DNA of 8,363 nt from Deltaproteobacteria bacterium (GCA_031288745.1 JAITQT010000500.1:1-8363), one strand, 5' to 3'; shown: positions 1-7,296, counted from the first letter of the stretch. Notes: generated by a model not told the origin, from the letters alone. Numbers and translations are program-made.

Positions 1-1023
1 ATCCGCCCCGGCCAAAAGGACGGCGGAGGTGTTAAGGCTAGTCTCGTAACCGTTTTGAACATCGTTAGATTGAGAGTTGGTTAGTCCAATATAGCCTCCG
101 CTAGGAACGTTATAAAACCTAGCCATCTCAGCGTGGCCCATATGCAAAACCCCCGTCTCTATCGCCCCGGGGGCATAGTCGCCATTGCGCATGTCAGCGA
201 CGGTGGAAAGTACGGCATAAATCACGCCAGAGCCTGGTTTAATGGCCTGCATCAAAAAGGCTAAAGATAAAAATTCAGCGTTTCCAAGCGCTACGGTGGA
301 AAGTAAACTCATCGGGGAAGTCATACCGGCGTTAGGGACGATGGTACCATAAACAGGGAGGCCTAGTTTAGCTAGGTGTATAACCGAAGCCGTCGACTCC
401 ACGTCGTAGGTTAAAGGCGAAATTACTGGGCAATAATGGTGATTAATAAAGGGCCTTTCAAAATAGGCCTCTTTACTTCCGGCTATTAGATAGCCCATTT
501 CGAGCACTTTTTCGAGATCTGGAATAGTTGGAGTGTTGCTTCTAACAGGTTTTTTGCAGTTTTTAAGGGCCGGATAAAAGCGGTAGAGCGATCTCATATC
601 GGGGGGCGCGTCGTCGGCTAAAATTGAGATAGAAAAAACGTCGAAACCCTTTAGCTCGTTTATAAGGTAGCCGATGTTGGCCACGTCCCGGCTAGTCCCA
701 CGTCTCTCTTCCCCGGTTATAGGGTCTATCACGTTAGGGGCTGACGATCCGGTCACTATAACCGGCCTATGAACGGGTAAAGTCACGTCTAAACTAGGTT
801 CCCTGGCCGTAAAAGTATAGGTAGGGGGAACCGAGGTCATCTTTTCCTCGACGATTTTACTTGGGAACTTGACCCGATTACCGTCGACGAGGCAGCCATG
901 CTTTTTAAAAATCTCTACGGCCTCGGGGTTTTTCACCGTCATGCCTGTCTCTTCCAAAATAGTAAGCGAGGCCCGGTGGATTAGTTGTTTTTCCTCTTGA
1001 CTGAAAAAATTAAAAAAATTCAT
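1..1023 (-). CDS. MttB-superfamily methyltransferase without pyrrolysine, 3' end cut off by the window
   Basis: The frame is open for 341 codons from ATG at 1023 to the window edge. It belongs to the trimethylamine methyltransferase superfamily (COG5598): the N-terminus has the typical segment SQEEKQLIHRASLTILEETG, followed by GCLVDGNRVKFP and the family's TSPMSLLSTVALGNAEFL segment. The region that carries pyrrolysine in MttB reads GYIGLTNSQSNDVQNGYET, which puts Leu314 at the Pyl position, and no in-frame amber occurs. Characterised non-Pyl members transfer a methyl group from glycine betaine, proline betaine, carnitine or gamma-butyrobetaine to a corrinoid protein (MtgB, MtpB, MtcB, MtyB). 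That makes a quaternary-amine substrate likely, but the sequence does not show which. Roughly 130-150 C-terminal residues are missing. No other start lies between 1023 and the upstream in-frame stop at 1048-1050; an AGGGAAG precedes the ATG at unusually short spacing. The MITE-like element lies 227 bp upstream. Confidence 0.9.
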   Translation of the reverse strand, partial: MNFFNFFSQEEKQLIHRASLTILEETGMTVKNPEAVEIFKKHGCLVDGNRVKFPSKIVEEKMTSVPPTYTFTAREPSLDVTLPVHRPVIVTGSSAPNVIDPITGEERRGTSRDVANIGYLINELKGFDVFSISILADDAPPDMRSLYRFYPALKNCKKPVRSNTPTIPDLEKVLEMGYLIAGSKEAYFERPFINHHYCPVISPLTYDVESTASVIHLAKLGLPVYGTIVPNAGMTSPMSLLSTVALGNAEFLSLAFLMQAIKPGSGVIYAVLSTVADMRNGDYAPGAIETGVLHMGHAEMARFYNVPSGGYIGLTNSQSNDVQNGYETSLNTSAVLLAGAD

Positions 1024-1250
1024 ATCTTCCCTGCGGTGCCGACGACCTTAGGCTCTTTTAGGGTCTCGGCCTCCTTTAGTTTGTGACGAGCCAGTCAGTT
1101 GTTATCGGTGAGGTTAGAAACTTAAACCACTTCGTCAGAACCAATCGTTAAGAAGCGCGGACGAGGTCGTTAGCGCAAGGCTCGCGCCTACAGACTTAAG
1201 CCGCCTAAAAAGAAGCCGTCGCCCCCCCGATGGGAGTTTTTTTATTTAAC
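1024..1250 (-). other. Non-coding leader region of the non-Pyl methyltransferase gene
   Basis: This stretch separates the methyltransferase start from the repeat element. All minus-strand frames are broken by stops and I see no conserved protein. It is richer in G and C than the AT-rich DNA on the other side of the element, and it has short self-complementary pieces such as AGGC-GCGA-GCCT. I recognise no riboswitch; in particular I see no cobalamin-riboswitch B12 box. I also find no convincing promoter, so the gene may be read from within or beyond the repeat element. Confidence 0.4.
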
Positions 1251-1531
1251 GTAACCGTTCACCAAGTCTTTTTTCCTCAGGTTGCGGCTGGTAGCGACTT
1301 TCGAGTTGTAATTAAGTTTTAGCATACCCTTAAGAACTTAACATTAGTTCTTTTGAGGTTTCTACTTAGCTCTCTGCTCCAACCATATATTTTAACTTGA
1401 ATTATTGTTAAAATTACTAAGCTCCGATAGGGGGCTACATTGTTGCAGTATGTGTCGTCCCTATCAATAGGCTTGGATCCGCAACGTTCTCACTTGTGAA
1501 CGGCCCTTAAACGTTCACATTTGTGAACAGA
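1251..1531 (-). mobile_element. MITE-like non-coding element, left copy
   Basis: Read on the minus strand from 1528 to 1251, this sequence matches the plus strand at 7306-7585 with about 23 substitutions and two single-base indels in 280 columns, roughly 91% identity. A 54-base block (1345-1398) is identical. It has no open frame of useful length. Its ends pair as GTTCAC at the left and GTGAAC at the right, and the right end finishes GGTTAC. It is flanked by an imperfect 8-bp direct repeat, TATTTAAC at 1243-1250 and TATTTAAA at 1532-1539 (7 of 8), consistent with an old target-site duplication, although both flanks are AT-rich. The outer few bases at the 1531 end differ from the other copy, so this end looks eroded. 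It lies in the same direction as the downstream methyltransferase gene and might be transcribed with it. Confidence 0.7.
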
Positions 1532-1539
1532 TATTTAAA

Positions 1540-1780
1540 AAAGACCGTAAAGAGAAATTAAACTGGAAATAATATTTTTTGAGTATTTTTCAAAAAATAT
1601 ATCTGTTTTTAAACTATCTAAACATTTTAAAGCATTTTTTAAGGCTCTTTGGCCTCAACTAATTTTATTTTAGCAGATAAAATAACACGCGTCAATGCGT
1701 TATTTAATATCTGTTAAACAAAAACCAGTTAAGATTGGAATATATTGTTTGGATCGTCTTTTTTAAAGGATTTTAAAATG
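1540..1780. other. AT-rich intergenic region with two hairpins, no gene seen
   Basis: No coding frame is supported on either strand. The region holds a perfect 11-bp stem with a 7-base loop at 1572-1600 (ATATTTTTTGA and its complement). A longer imperfect hairpin lies at about 1672-1717, pairing CAGATA with TATCTG, AAATAA with TTATTT, and CGC with GCG. The 9-mer ATATCTGTT occurs at 1599-1607 and 1707-1715 and in reverse complement at 1526-1534; the last copy straddles the edge of the repeat element, so a shared regulatory meaning is doubtful. Confidence 0.35.
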
Positions 1781-1812
1781 TTCCGGCGAAAAAAAAGATT
1801 TTTCCGCCGGAA
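1781..1812 (-). terminator. Stem-loop just after the regulator gene, probable terminator
   Basis: An 8-bp perfect stem (TTCCGGCG with CGCCGGAA) encloses an A-run and a T-run that can extend the helix. It begins 5 bases after the regulator's stop codon, as expected for the end of this minus-strand transcript. The T-tract after the stem on the minus strand is poor (CATTTTAAAA), so termination may be partial. Confidence 0.55.
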
Positions 1813-1817
1813 AGCAG

Positions 1818-2099
1818 CTAAAGGTCTTTAGGTAGATACTTGGTTCTCTCCCGACCAGTCTGAGTGATGACGTACTGGTACCGGGCCTCCTTGTTTTCGT
1901 CGAAATAGGGCTCGACTGCGTCGATGAGGCCCACCGCTTTGATGCTCATAAGGTGGTGCTCCATCATCTCGAGGCTGAACTGGCCTTCACCGGAGTATTC
2001 GTCATAGAGGGCCTTATAGATTTCGGTCATCTTAATGGGTTTACCATCGGCTTGATTGAGAAGATGTAGGATTCTAAACCTAAGGGGTAATACGGCCAT
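1818..2099 (-). CDS. Small winged-helix DNA-binding protein (PadR/MarR-like), ends in amber
   Basis: This 93-residue protein has the layout of a single winged-helix domain: a first helix around residues 4-17 (LPLRFRILHLLNQA), a second around 24-35 (MTEIYKALYDEY), a likely recognition helix around 40-57, and a charged wing ending in the strand YQYVITQTGRER at about 73-84. The form YxITxxGRER is common in PadR- and MarR-type regulators. The start at 2099 has a strong AGGAGG site, and the gene follows the permease gene after only 11 bases, so the two are co-transcribed. A role as local regulator of the transport and kinase genes is inference. The stop codon is TAG, unlike the TAA of every other gene whose end lies in the window; read-through as pyrrolysine would add 14 more residues before TAA at 1773-1775. 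Confidence 0.75.
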   Translation of the reverse strand: MAVLPLRFRILHLLNQADGKPIKMTEIYKALYDEYSGEGQFSLEMMEHHLMSIKAVGLIDAVEPYFDENKEARYQYVITQTGRERTKYLPKDL

Positions 2100-2110
2100 G
2101 ACTAACCTCC

Positions 2111-3172
2111 TTACTTAGTTTCGCGCAGCTGAAATAGCTCGCGGGGGTTGGCCGAAACCAAGATCGCTCCGATTGCGATGGAGCAAGCGCCGATGCCAAG
2201 ATATATGGTGATGTCGATTCCAGTGAAAACGGCCCCAAAAATAACGCCCCACAAAGCGTAGGTGACGTTAAGTGCCATGGCCCGAGCCACACCCGTCATA
2301 TTAAGAGCCCTATACCAGTAAACGTAGGAAAAGCCGCCTAAAAATCCGCCGAAGGCGTAAATAGGCAGGGCCGAGGTGGTCATGACCTTCATGACCGTCT
2401 CCCAGATGGGGGTGGGTCCAAAATTTGCCGTCAGATAAAGAGTGGTTATCGGTAAAACAAAGATAAAATACATTATGGCGCTAACGCCTTCCCTAATACC
2501 CAAAGCGATATCGGGATCTAACATGTCCATGCCATAAGTGGAGAGTAGACCTTCCGAAGACCAGCCTATGCAGGCCAACGTGGTTAGAATGAGACCTATA
2601 GCGAAAAAGGGTCCCTTTTCGGCTTCCGTAGGGGCGTAATAAACCAAAAAGGAGCCTAAAATACACAATACCACTCCAATCCAAACGCGGGCCGGATTTT
2701 TTTCCTTAAAGAAAATAGTGGCCAAAACCGCAGCCACCGCCGGATAGGCTGCTGTAATTGGTAAAGCGTAGGCACTGTTAACCAAGGTGATGCCCAAAAG
2801 ATAGCCGCTCATGCCTATGGGCCCGCCTAAAATAGATCCGATACAGACCATCTGACCTGGTTTAGTCCTTAAAGAGCGACCATACTCTTTAAACTTTCCG
2901 GCCCGAATGTTACTTACGCCCACCCAAATAGCAGCGAAGGCGTCGTGCAAAAATGCTCCGCACAAGGCCATGGCTACCATGATGGCCAAGGCATGTTTAG
3001 TATCTAAGCCGTCCGTCGTCATGCTGGTAAAGGGCTCAAAGCCAAGCGCAGCCCCTAAAACGGTGCCTGAAGCGCCCCAAAGAATTCCCGATAAAATCCC
3101 GGCCAAGATTCCTCTCTTGGCGTGCTTGAGCTGCTTGGCGTCCAAAACAGCTTGAGCCGACAATAAGCTCAT
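2111..3172 (-). CDS. LicB-like DMT-superfamily permease, probable choline or quaternary-amine importer
   Basis: This 353-residue membrane protein has about ten hydrophobic segments in two EamA-type halves, with a short cytoplasmic N-terminal extension (residues 1-18). Several segments match the LicB choline permeases as I remember them: GGPIGMSGYLLG followed by AAYPAVAAVLATIFFKEK in the first half, CIGWSSEGLLSTYGMDML at the start of the second, and YRALNMTGVARAMALNVTYALWGVIF near the end (about 26 residues, of which YRALN and ALNVTYALW are the most telling). LicB imports choline for the lic pathway in Haemophilus and Streptococcus. The start at 3172 has a perfect AGGAGG site. It lies 83 bp after the kinase gene and 11 bases before the regulator. 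Choline is the best substrate guess given the kinase and MttB neighbours; another methylated amine or a general metabolite is possible. Confidence 0.8.
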   Translation of the reverse strand: MSLLSAQAVLDAKQLKHAKRGILAGILSGILWGASGTVLGAALGFEPFTSMTTDGLDTKHALAIMVAMALCGAFLHDAFAAIWVGVSNIRAGKFKEYGRSLRTKPGQMVCIGSILGGPIGMSGYLLGITLVNSAYALPITAAYPAVAAVLATIFFKEKNPARVWIGVVLCILGSFLVYYAPTEAEKGPFFAIGLILTTLACIGWSSEGLLSTYGMDMLDPDIALGIREGVSAIMYFIFVLPITTLYLTANFGPTPIWETVMKVMTTSALPIYAFGGFLGGFSYVYWYRALNMTGVARAMALNVTYALWGVIFGAVFTGIDITIYLGIGACSIAIGAILVSANPRELFQLRETK

Positions 3173-3212
3173 AAGTTACCTCCTAAGAGCCAAAAGCTAG
3201 CAACAGTTTAAC

Positions 3213-3249
3213 CCGCCGTCAACCAAAAGGCTCTAGGGACGGACGGCGG
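3213..3249 (-). other. Hairpin between kinase and permease genes
   Basis: CCGCCGTC at 3213-3220 is perfectly complementary to GACGGCGG at 3242-3249, giving an 8-bp GC-rich stem with a 21-base loop in the 83-bp intercistronic gap. No T-tract follows on the minus strand, so it fits an mRNA-stability or processing element better than a terminator. Confidence 0.45.
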
Positions 3250-3255
3250 AGTAGA

Positions 3256-4503
3256 TTAAATATTGTCCATAATGGCGGATAGATCGGCTTTATGGATCTC
3301 AATCCATTCCATCAGCCTAGTTATGTGGAGTAAATAATAAAGCGCCTCGTAATCGTTGACCTTTTCAGGATCCTCATAAAAATATAGAGTCGTGCACCAA
3401 TTTATCAGATACTGACAGGCGGCCCCCATCATCAAGGGAAAATATTTCCTTTCAGTATCGTTTAAGGGTGCCAGACCCTTTTCAAAAGATTTAAGCTGAT
3501 TGTTGTAGCCTTCAAGAAAATAGCGACAATCGTCGATTCTCAAGATGCCATCGGTCTCAGGTCGCCACGAGGAGCAGCAGTAGATTAGGGCGAAACAGAT
3601 ATCAAAGAGCCGAACGTCAATCTTCGACCAATCAAAATCGAAAATACCGGTGCAGTTATCGCCCTGCCACTTAACGTTTCCAGCGTGCAGATCGCTATGG
3701 ATTGGAGTTTGGGGCATTTGGGCGAAGGCCTCGGCTGGTATCTGGTTCTTTTTAACGCAATCAATGATCCCGCTAAGTTTGGAGTTGAAAGTGGCGTGAA
3801 AGATGGAGTCGGGTAGATAACGGCTGGCCAGCTGGCTAAAGAGTTCGACGAAGGCTGGCAACAAAAATTGAATGGGCGGCTCGGCCTTAGCGAGATCCCC
3901 GGGGTTAAAGCCGAGGCCGAAAAAATGGAAGCGAGCTTGGAGGGCCCCGAGGTTTCTAAACTCGACCGGGGTGTTTTCATTATTGACCCAAGTGTACCTA
4001 TCCTCGCCTTCTAAGTAGTCATAGACCGCGAAATAGCGCTTAAGGTCCTTACCGTTTTCGTCTTTGTCGATGAGGCTAACCATAGTGGTGCCGTTTTTAG
4101 ACTCGTAGACCTTGGCCGCCTCTTTAAGGCCGTTTTTAAGGCAATAGTTGATGAGGTTATGCTCGTAGAGGATGTCGTCGGGGTTGGCCTCAGCGTTAAA
4201 TTTGGCCTTATACTTCCGCACGAAGTAGACCTCGGTCTTACCATCCTTAACGCAAATGACACCAAAGCTTCTATTGACGTAGCCTCCGAAGATCTCGTAT
4301 ACCTCGGTCACTTCGCCCAAATCGTAGTTCTTTTCAACTACTTCCTTGATTTGAGCCCGGATGAAGACGCCGTCGCTAGTTTCGTAGACCCCTTTGGCCA
4401 ACTTAAAAAGTTGAGCGGAGTCAATGTAAGCCTCGTTAGAAGCCTGAGCGTCAGCAGGCTTAAAATGAAGCATTTTGGTGGTGTCCATCTTTGAAGTAGA
4501 CAT
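3256..4503 (-). CDS. Choline/aminoglycoside-kinase-like phosphotransferase (APH fold)
   Basis: The product is 415 residues from the start chosen here. It has the hallmarks of the APH/choline-kinase/homoserine-kinase II fold: the catalytic loop HSDLHAGN at residues 269-276 (Asp271 as catalytic base, Asn276 as metal ligand) and the metal-binding FDFD at 288-291. An N-terminal nucleotide-binding half contains GGYVNRSFGV and YFVRKYK. The frame extends 38 codons upstream to 4617, but the ATG at 4503 is preceded by TTAGGGAG at about 9 bases, while the extension is positively charged and unlike the family, so 4503 is preferred. It phosphorylates a small hydroxyl or amino substrate with ATP in the cytoplasm. 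The LicB-like permease 83 bp downstream suggests choline or a related amino alcohol, as in licA-licB pairs. The sequence alone does not exclude homoserine or a sugar amine. Confidence 0.8.
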   Translation of the reverse strand: MSTSKMDTTKMLHFKPADAQASNEAYIDSAQLFKLAKGVYETSDGVFIRAQIKEVVEKNYDLGEVTEVYEIFGGYVNRSFGVICVKDGKTEVYFVRKYKAKFNAEANPDDILYEHNLINYCLKNGLKEAAKVYESKNGTTMVSLIDKDENGKDLKRYFAVYDYLEGEDRYTWVNNENTPVEFRNLGALQARFHFFGLGFNPGDLAKAEPPIQFLLPAFVELFSQLASRYLPDSIFHATFNSKLSGIIDCVKKNQIPAEAFAQMPQTPIHSDLHAGNVKWQGDNCTGIFDFDWSKIDVRLFDICFALIYCCSSWRPETDGILRIDDCRYFLEGYNNQLKSFEKGLAPLNDTERKYFPLMMGAACQYLINWCTTLYFYEDPEKVNDYEALYYLLHITRLMEWIEIHKADLSAIMDNI

Positions 4504-4715
4504 AAAAAATAACTCCCTAAGGCTAAAGCCGTTGGATAGAATGATAGGTAGCATCTTCGAAACTAGCGTCCTTAGCTTATTTGAAATAAGGCCAAGCCGA
4601 AGCGCTCGAAGAAACAAAATCTATCTTTCAATTTTAAATTAAAAAATTTTAGAAAATTTATCTAAAAAGCTTTAACTAAACACATTTTTTAGTTTTAGCT
4701 TCGGATCAAAATTAT
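4504..4715 (-). promoter_or_regulatory. AT-rich gap upstream of the kinase gene, possible promoter region
   Basis: This 212-bp region between the HAD gene and the chosen kinase start is very AT-rich from about 4620 to 4715 and carries several weak minus-strand -10-like sequences. None has a convincing -35 at proper spacing. Its length suggests the kinase, permease and regulator genes may have their own promoter. Confidence 0.3.
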
Positions 4716-5357
4716 TTAAAAGCAATCGATTACTTCGGCTAATCTATCGCCGACCCGCCAGGCCCCTAAAGAACTCATCTCTTCTTTAGAGTGGCCCCCG
4801 GTGCTCATGGCAAAGGCGCGCACTCCGGCGGCAGCGGCGGCCAATAAATCACCTTTAGAATCACACACGTAAAGAGTGTTCTGGGCCTCGGCCCCTAATA
4901 ACTCCATAGCTTTTAAGAGCATATCTGGATAAGGCTTAACCCTTTTAACGTCGAATTGCCCTACAGCAGCCCGAAAAAAATTATCAATTCCTAAAACCTT
5001 TAAGATTTTAGCCGGGTAATCGCGATTTGAGGCTAAGCCGAGGGTCACTCCTTTTAAAAAAAGAGTCTCTATAGTCTCCCGACCTCCCTCGAAAAGGTCC
5101 ATAGCCCGGTATTCCGCATCAGTAAAGCGATCGACGTAGGCCTTAAACCAAGCTGGGTCATAAAAGCCCCATAAATTTTGCCAAAGGGCCTCGAAAGTGC
5201 AATTTGGAACCGAAACCTCAGCCCGATAAACTTTGTCGTAATCAACTTCAGGTAGCCCAAACTCGTTGGCAATAAGATTGGCGCTAATAACCAAAGGCTT
5301 TATTGAGTCGACCAAGGTCATATCGAAATCAAAGAGGCAGTTCTTAAGTTCGCTCAT
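4716..5357 (-). CDS. HAD-superfamily phosphatase (Gph/PGP-like)
   Basis: This 213-residue soluble enzyme has all four HAD motifs. Motif I is DFDMTLVDS at residues 10-18 (nucleophile Asp10, acid/base Asp12), motif II is Ser110 in LASN, motif III is Lys141 in KPYPD, and motif IV is CDSKGD at 165-170. The insertion between motifs I and II is a helical cap of about 80 residues, as in phosphoglycolate-phosphatase-type HADs. It should hydrolyse a small phosphomonoester. Its place before the kinase gene suggests the substrate could be that kinase's product, for example a phospho-amino-alcohol, but metabolite repair is equally possible. The start at 5357 has only a weak and distant AAGG ribosome site. 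The gap to the mttB stop (268 bp) holds two hairpins, so it is probably expressed partly independently of mttB. Confidence 0.82.
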   Translation of the reverse strand: MSELKNCLFDFDMTLVDSIKPLVISANLIANEFGLPEVDYDKVYRAEVSVPNCTFEALWQNLWGFYDPAWFKAYVDRFTDAEYRAMDLFEGGRETIETLFLKGVTLGLASNRDYPAKILKVLGIDNFFRAAVGQFDVKRVKPYPDMLLKAMELLGAEAQNTLYVCDSKGDLLAAAAAGVRAFAMSTGGHSKEEMSSLGAWRVGDRLAEVIDCF

Positions 5358-5482
5358 AGCGCTTTGTCGCCTTCTGGTTTAAAGGGTTTGATGGCCCGCC
5401 AAAAAAAATGAAGCTAAAATTAATTATAAAACCATCTTATTTTTGCTTCCCAGGCCCATAACAAGAGCCTAATTAAACCGCT

Positions 5483-5503
5483 AAAAAAGTTGAAATCAAC
5501 TTT
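5483..5503 (-). terminator. Probable intrinsic terminator between mttB and HAD genes
   Basis: On the minus strand a perfect 7-bp stem (AAAGTTG, loop ATTT, CAACTTT) runs straight into a T-tract of six. It lies about 120 bases beyond the mttB stop and could end the mttB transcript. A weaker outer pairing (GCCTAA with TTAGGC) surrounds it and is followed by CTTTTCTC on the plus strand. Confidence 0.5.
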
Positions 5504-5560
5504 ACTCAGTTTAGGCCTTTTCTCTCGCTAATATTTAGGTAAATGAGGCTTAGAAATTTT

Positions 5561-5605
5561 AGGTTTATTCGCTTAGCTCCAAAATCGAGCTAAGCGCTAA
5601 AACCT
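5561..5605 (-). terminator. Strong hairpin directly after mttB
   Basis: A perfect 10-bp stem (CGCTTAGCTC with GAGCTAAGCG, 7-base loop) is extended by AGGTTT pairing with AAACCT across a small internal loop. It starts about 20 bases after the mttB stop. The minus-strand sequence after it lacks a U-run (AAAATTTC), so it may protect the mRNA 3' end or work together with the hairpin at 5483-5503. Confidence 0.5.
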
Positions 5606-5625
5606 GGTTTTATTTAGGTGGAAAC

Positions 5626-7140
5626 TTAACTTAAACTACCCTTAGTAGGGTCGTAGTCAGGGTTTTTGGAAGCTACGCCCAACTCTTTTTCGGAATCGAC
5701 AATAAACCTTCTAATATCGTCCTTCACCGATTGGCTTATAGGCTCGACCTTATGAGTTTGGAGGAGATCTTTGGCTTTATTTAAAGCCACCTGGTAGCAG
5801 TCGGGGCTACCTATCTTTTTCCAGGCTTCCATATTCATACGATCAAAGAATTTAGGCCTACTTTGGCTTCTCATATACTTTCTAGTGAGCTTACTCATCA
5901 TATAGTTGCCATGGGGGCCAATCTCGTGAATCTCTTCAAGATCGAGGTTCTCTTCGTTAACTTCTTCTCCTCGGAGAAGAAAAAGGACCATCTGAAGCAT
6001 ATCCGAATCTAGTAAGAGCTGGCCGTAATCGACGGTCATTCCGCACTCTAACATTCCCGCTCCGTAGATGACGTTGGACCCTGCCAAGCCAGCTAAAAGA
6101 GCCGTTAGAGTTTTTTCGTGACCGGCCTGAGCTCCGCCGGGGATCTTAGAGTCAGTCTACGTCCCGCCAGTCCAGGAGGGCACTCCGTGGAACTGAGCGA
6201 TTTGAGCGTTCATGGCCGCCATCATAGCCATCTCTGGGGAGCCTACGCTAGCGTCGCCCTTTTTCATATCTAACTGGGTCGACGTCCCACTTCTAAAGAT
6301 GGGAGCACCCTTATTGACCGCCTGGCTTAAGGTAGCACAGGCCATGAATTCGGCGTTCTGTACGGCCATGGTTCCAACCATGGTGATGGGACTGGTGCTA
6401 CCGGATAAGGCCATGGTGGTAAAACGTACCGGGATACGATGACGAGCCCCGTGAATTGCTATTTCGCAGCATTCGCTTACTAACCTTAAAGGACTTACCG
6501 GGCAGGTGCTAATGACCATCAAAGGCTCAAGATTTAACGAATCCTTGTCGCCTCTAACCATAGCGGCTAGCTCAATCATTTTATCGACCAAATAACCGTT
6601 CCCGCCCCCCAGGGAAATTGGCTTGGTGGTGTTGTGGATCATGGCCTCAAAATTGTGGAGAGGATAAGACTCCGGGCTCACGTCCTGAGAAGCCACAGCC
6701 CGATGAATGATATCAAACTCCTCTATCCAGTCTGATAACCTAGTGATGGCCGCTAAGTCCTTCTTGGTGGAATCGCGCTGCTCTCCAGTGTAAGGGTCGT
6801 TGACCCTGACCCCTTCGCCAAAAGGCGTAAAGCTTACTCTTTTTCCTCCGATCCTTAAGGCCCTTTGGGGATCGCGGCCTCTGACGATAAATTGACTCGG
6901 AGCGCTTTCCAAGGCGGCCTCAACCAAATGGGCCGGGACGCGCACTCGCTTAATTGATTTGTCGACCAGGCAGCCGATGGAGTGAAAAATCTCCAAGGCT
7001 TCCTCGGAATCGACGAAAACGCCGGTTTTGGCCAGGATCTCCAAACCGGCGTAATGTGTTTCCTTAACTTCGTCCGGCGTCAGCAGAGTTAATCCGCAAC
7101 CACGCTGGAGGAGCATGCCCGTTTGCACGGCTCTCTTCAT
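5626..7140 (-). CDS. mttB: Trimethylamine:corrinoid methyltransferase with in-frame amber (pyrrolysine)
   Basis: The gene reads as 504 residues if TAG at 6157-6159 is decoded as pyrrolysine (residue 328); otherwise it breaks into 327 codons and an open stretch to TAA at 5626. Sequence on both sides is MttB: FVRGRDPQRALRIGGKRVSF-like and SGSTSPITMVGTMAVQNAEF before it, then TDSKIPGGQAGHEKT and NVIYGAGMLECGMT after it. The context GGT-O-TDSK matches the archaeal MttB site AGT-O-SDAK, where pyrrolysine activates the methylamine. MttB moves a methyl group from trimethylamine to the corrinoid protein MttC in the cytoplasm. The length fits the family (about 495-505). A small stem (CCGGC with GCCGG, 6122-6140) lies 16 bases after the amber, but bacterial Pyl insertion does not require a known element. 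The start has AAGGAG at 7 bases. No mttC is adjacent; the nearest downstream gene is the HAD phosphatase. Confidence 0.93.
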
Positions 7141-7208
7141 ACAAGCTCTCCTTTTTTTGAGATGCTCAACTACATTGACCGCCCTAACGACCGACCGAGG
7201 TGAGTTCG

Positions 7209-7276
7209 GGGGCCTAAGGATTTTTAAACCTCTCGTGAGAGGGCTTAAGAAAATGATTTTTATTTGTTAAGGCCCC
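7209..7276 (-). promoter_or_regulatory. Two-tier stem-loop in the mttB leader
   Basis: GGGGCCT at 7209-7215 pairs with AGGCCCC at 7270-7276. Within this lies a compact hairpin, CCTCTC-GT-GAGAGG at 7229-7242, extended by TTAA pairing on both sides. On the minus (mttB) strand the inner stem is followed by TTTAAAAAT, somewhat like a weak attenuator. It lies about 70-135 bases upstream of the mttB start, between the gene and the repeat element. I recognise no known riboswitch in it. It could equally be read from the plus strand. Confidence 0.4.
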
Positions 7277-7290
7277 TAAAGTTGGGACCC

Positions 7291-7296
7291 TATAAT
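7291..7296 (+). promoter_or_regulatory. TATAAT just upstream of the right repeat copy
   Basis: A perfect -10 hexamer ends 9 bases before the conserved part of the element, and TTAAGG 18 bases upstream is a weak -35. Transcription would start close to the element's edge. Five of the six bases belong to the flanking direct repeat, and the other copy has no equivalent at this spacing, so this may be chance. Confidence 0.25.

Noticed and set aside
1526..1715. Triple 9-mer ATATCTGTT as a regulator operator
   Set aside because: One copy is created partly by the edge of the inserted element and the others lie in AT-rich hairpins, so chance is likely.
2907..3155. Plus-strand open frame of 82 codons opposite the permease gene
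   Set aside because: Its Ala/Lys/Pro-rich translation is the antisense of hydrophobic membrane segments.
4159..4494. Plus-strand open frame of 111 codons inside the kinase gene, and minus-strand out-of-frame ones nearby
   Set aside because: The kinase frame has clear catalytic motifs; the others are low-complexity shadows rich in Ser, Thr, Arg or Pro.
4504..4617. Longer kinase start at 4617 adding 38 residues
   Set aside because: The extension does not look like the family, and the ATG at 4503 has the better-placed ribosome site.
6212..6442. Plus-strand open frame of 76 codons inside mttB
   Set aside because: It lies opposite a strongly conserved gene and has no recognisable domain; antisense shadow.
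5626..7140. mttB as a pseudogene split by a nonsense mutation
   Set aside because: The only in-frame stop is TAG at the exact family pyrrolysine position, and the protein is otherwise full length and well conserved on both sides.
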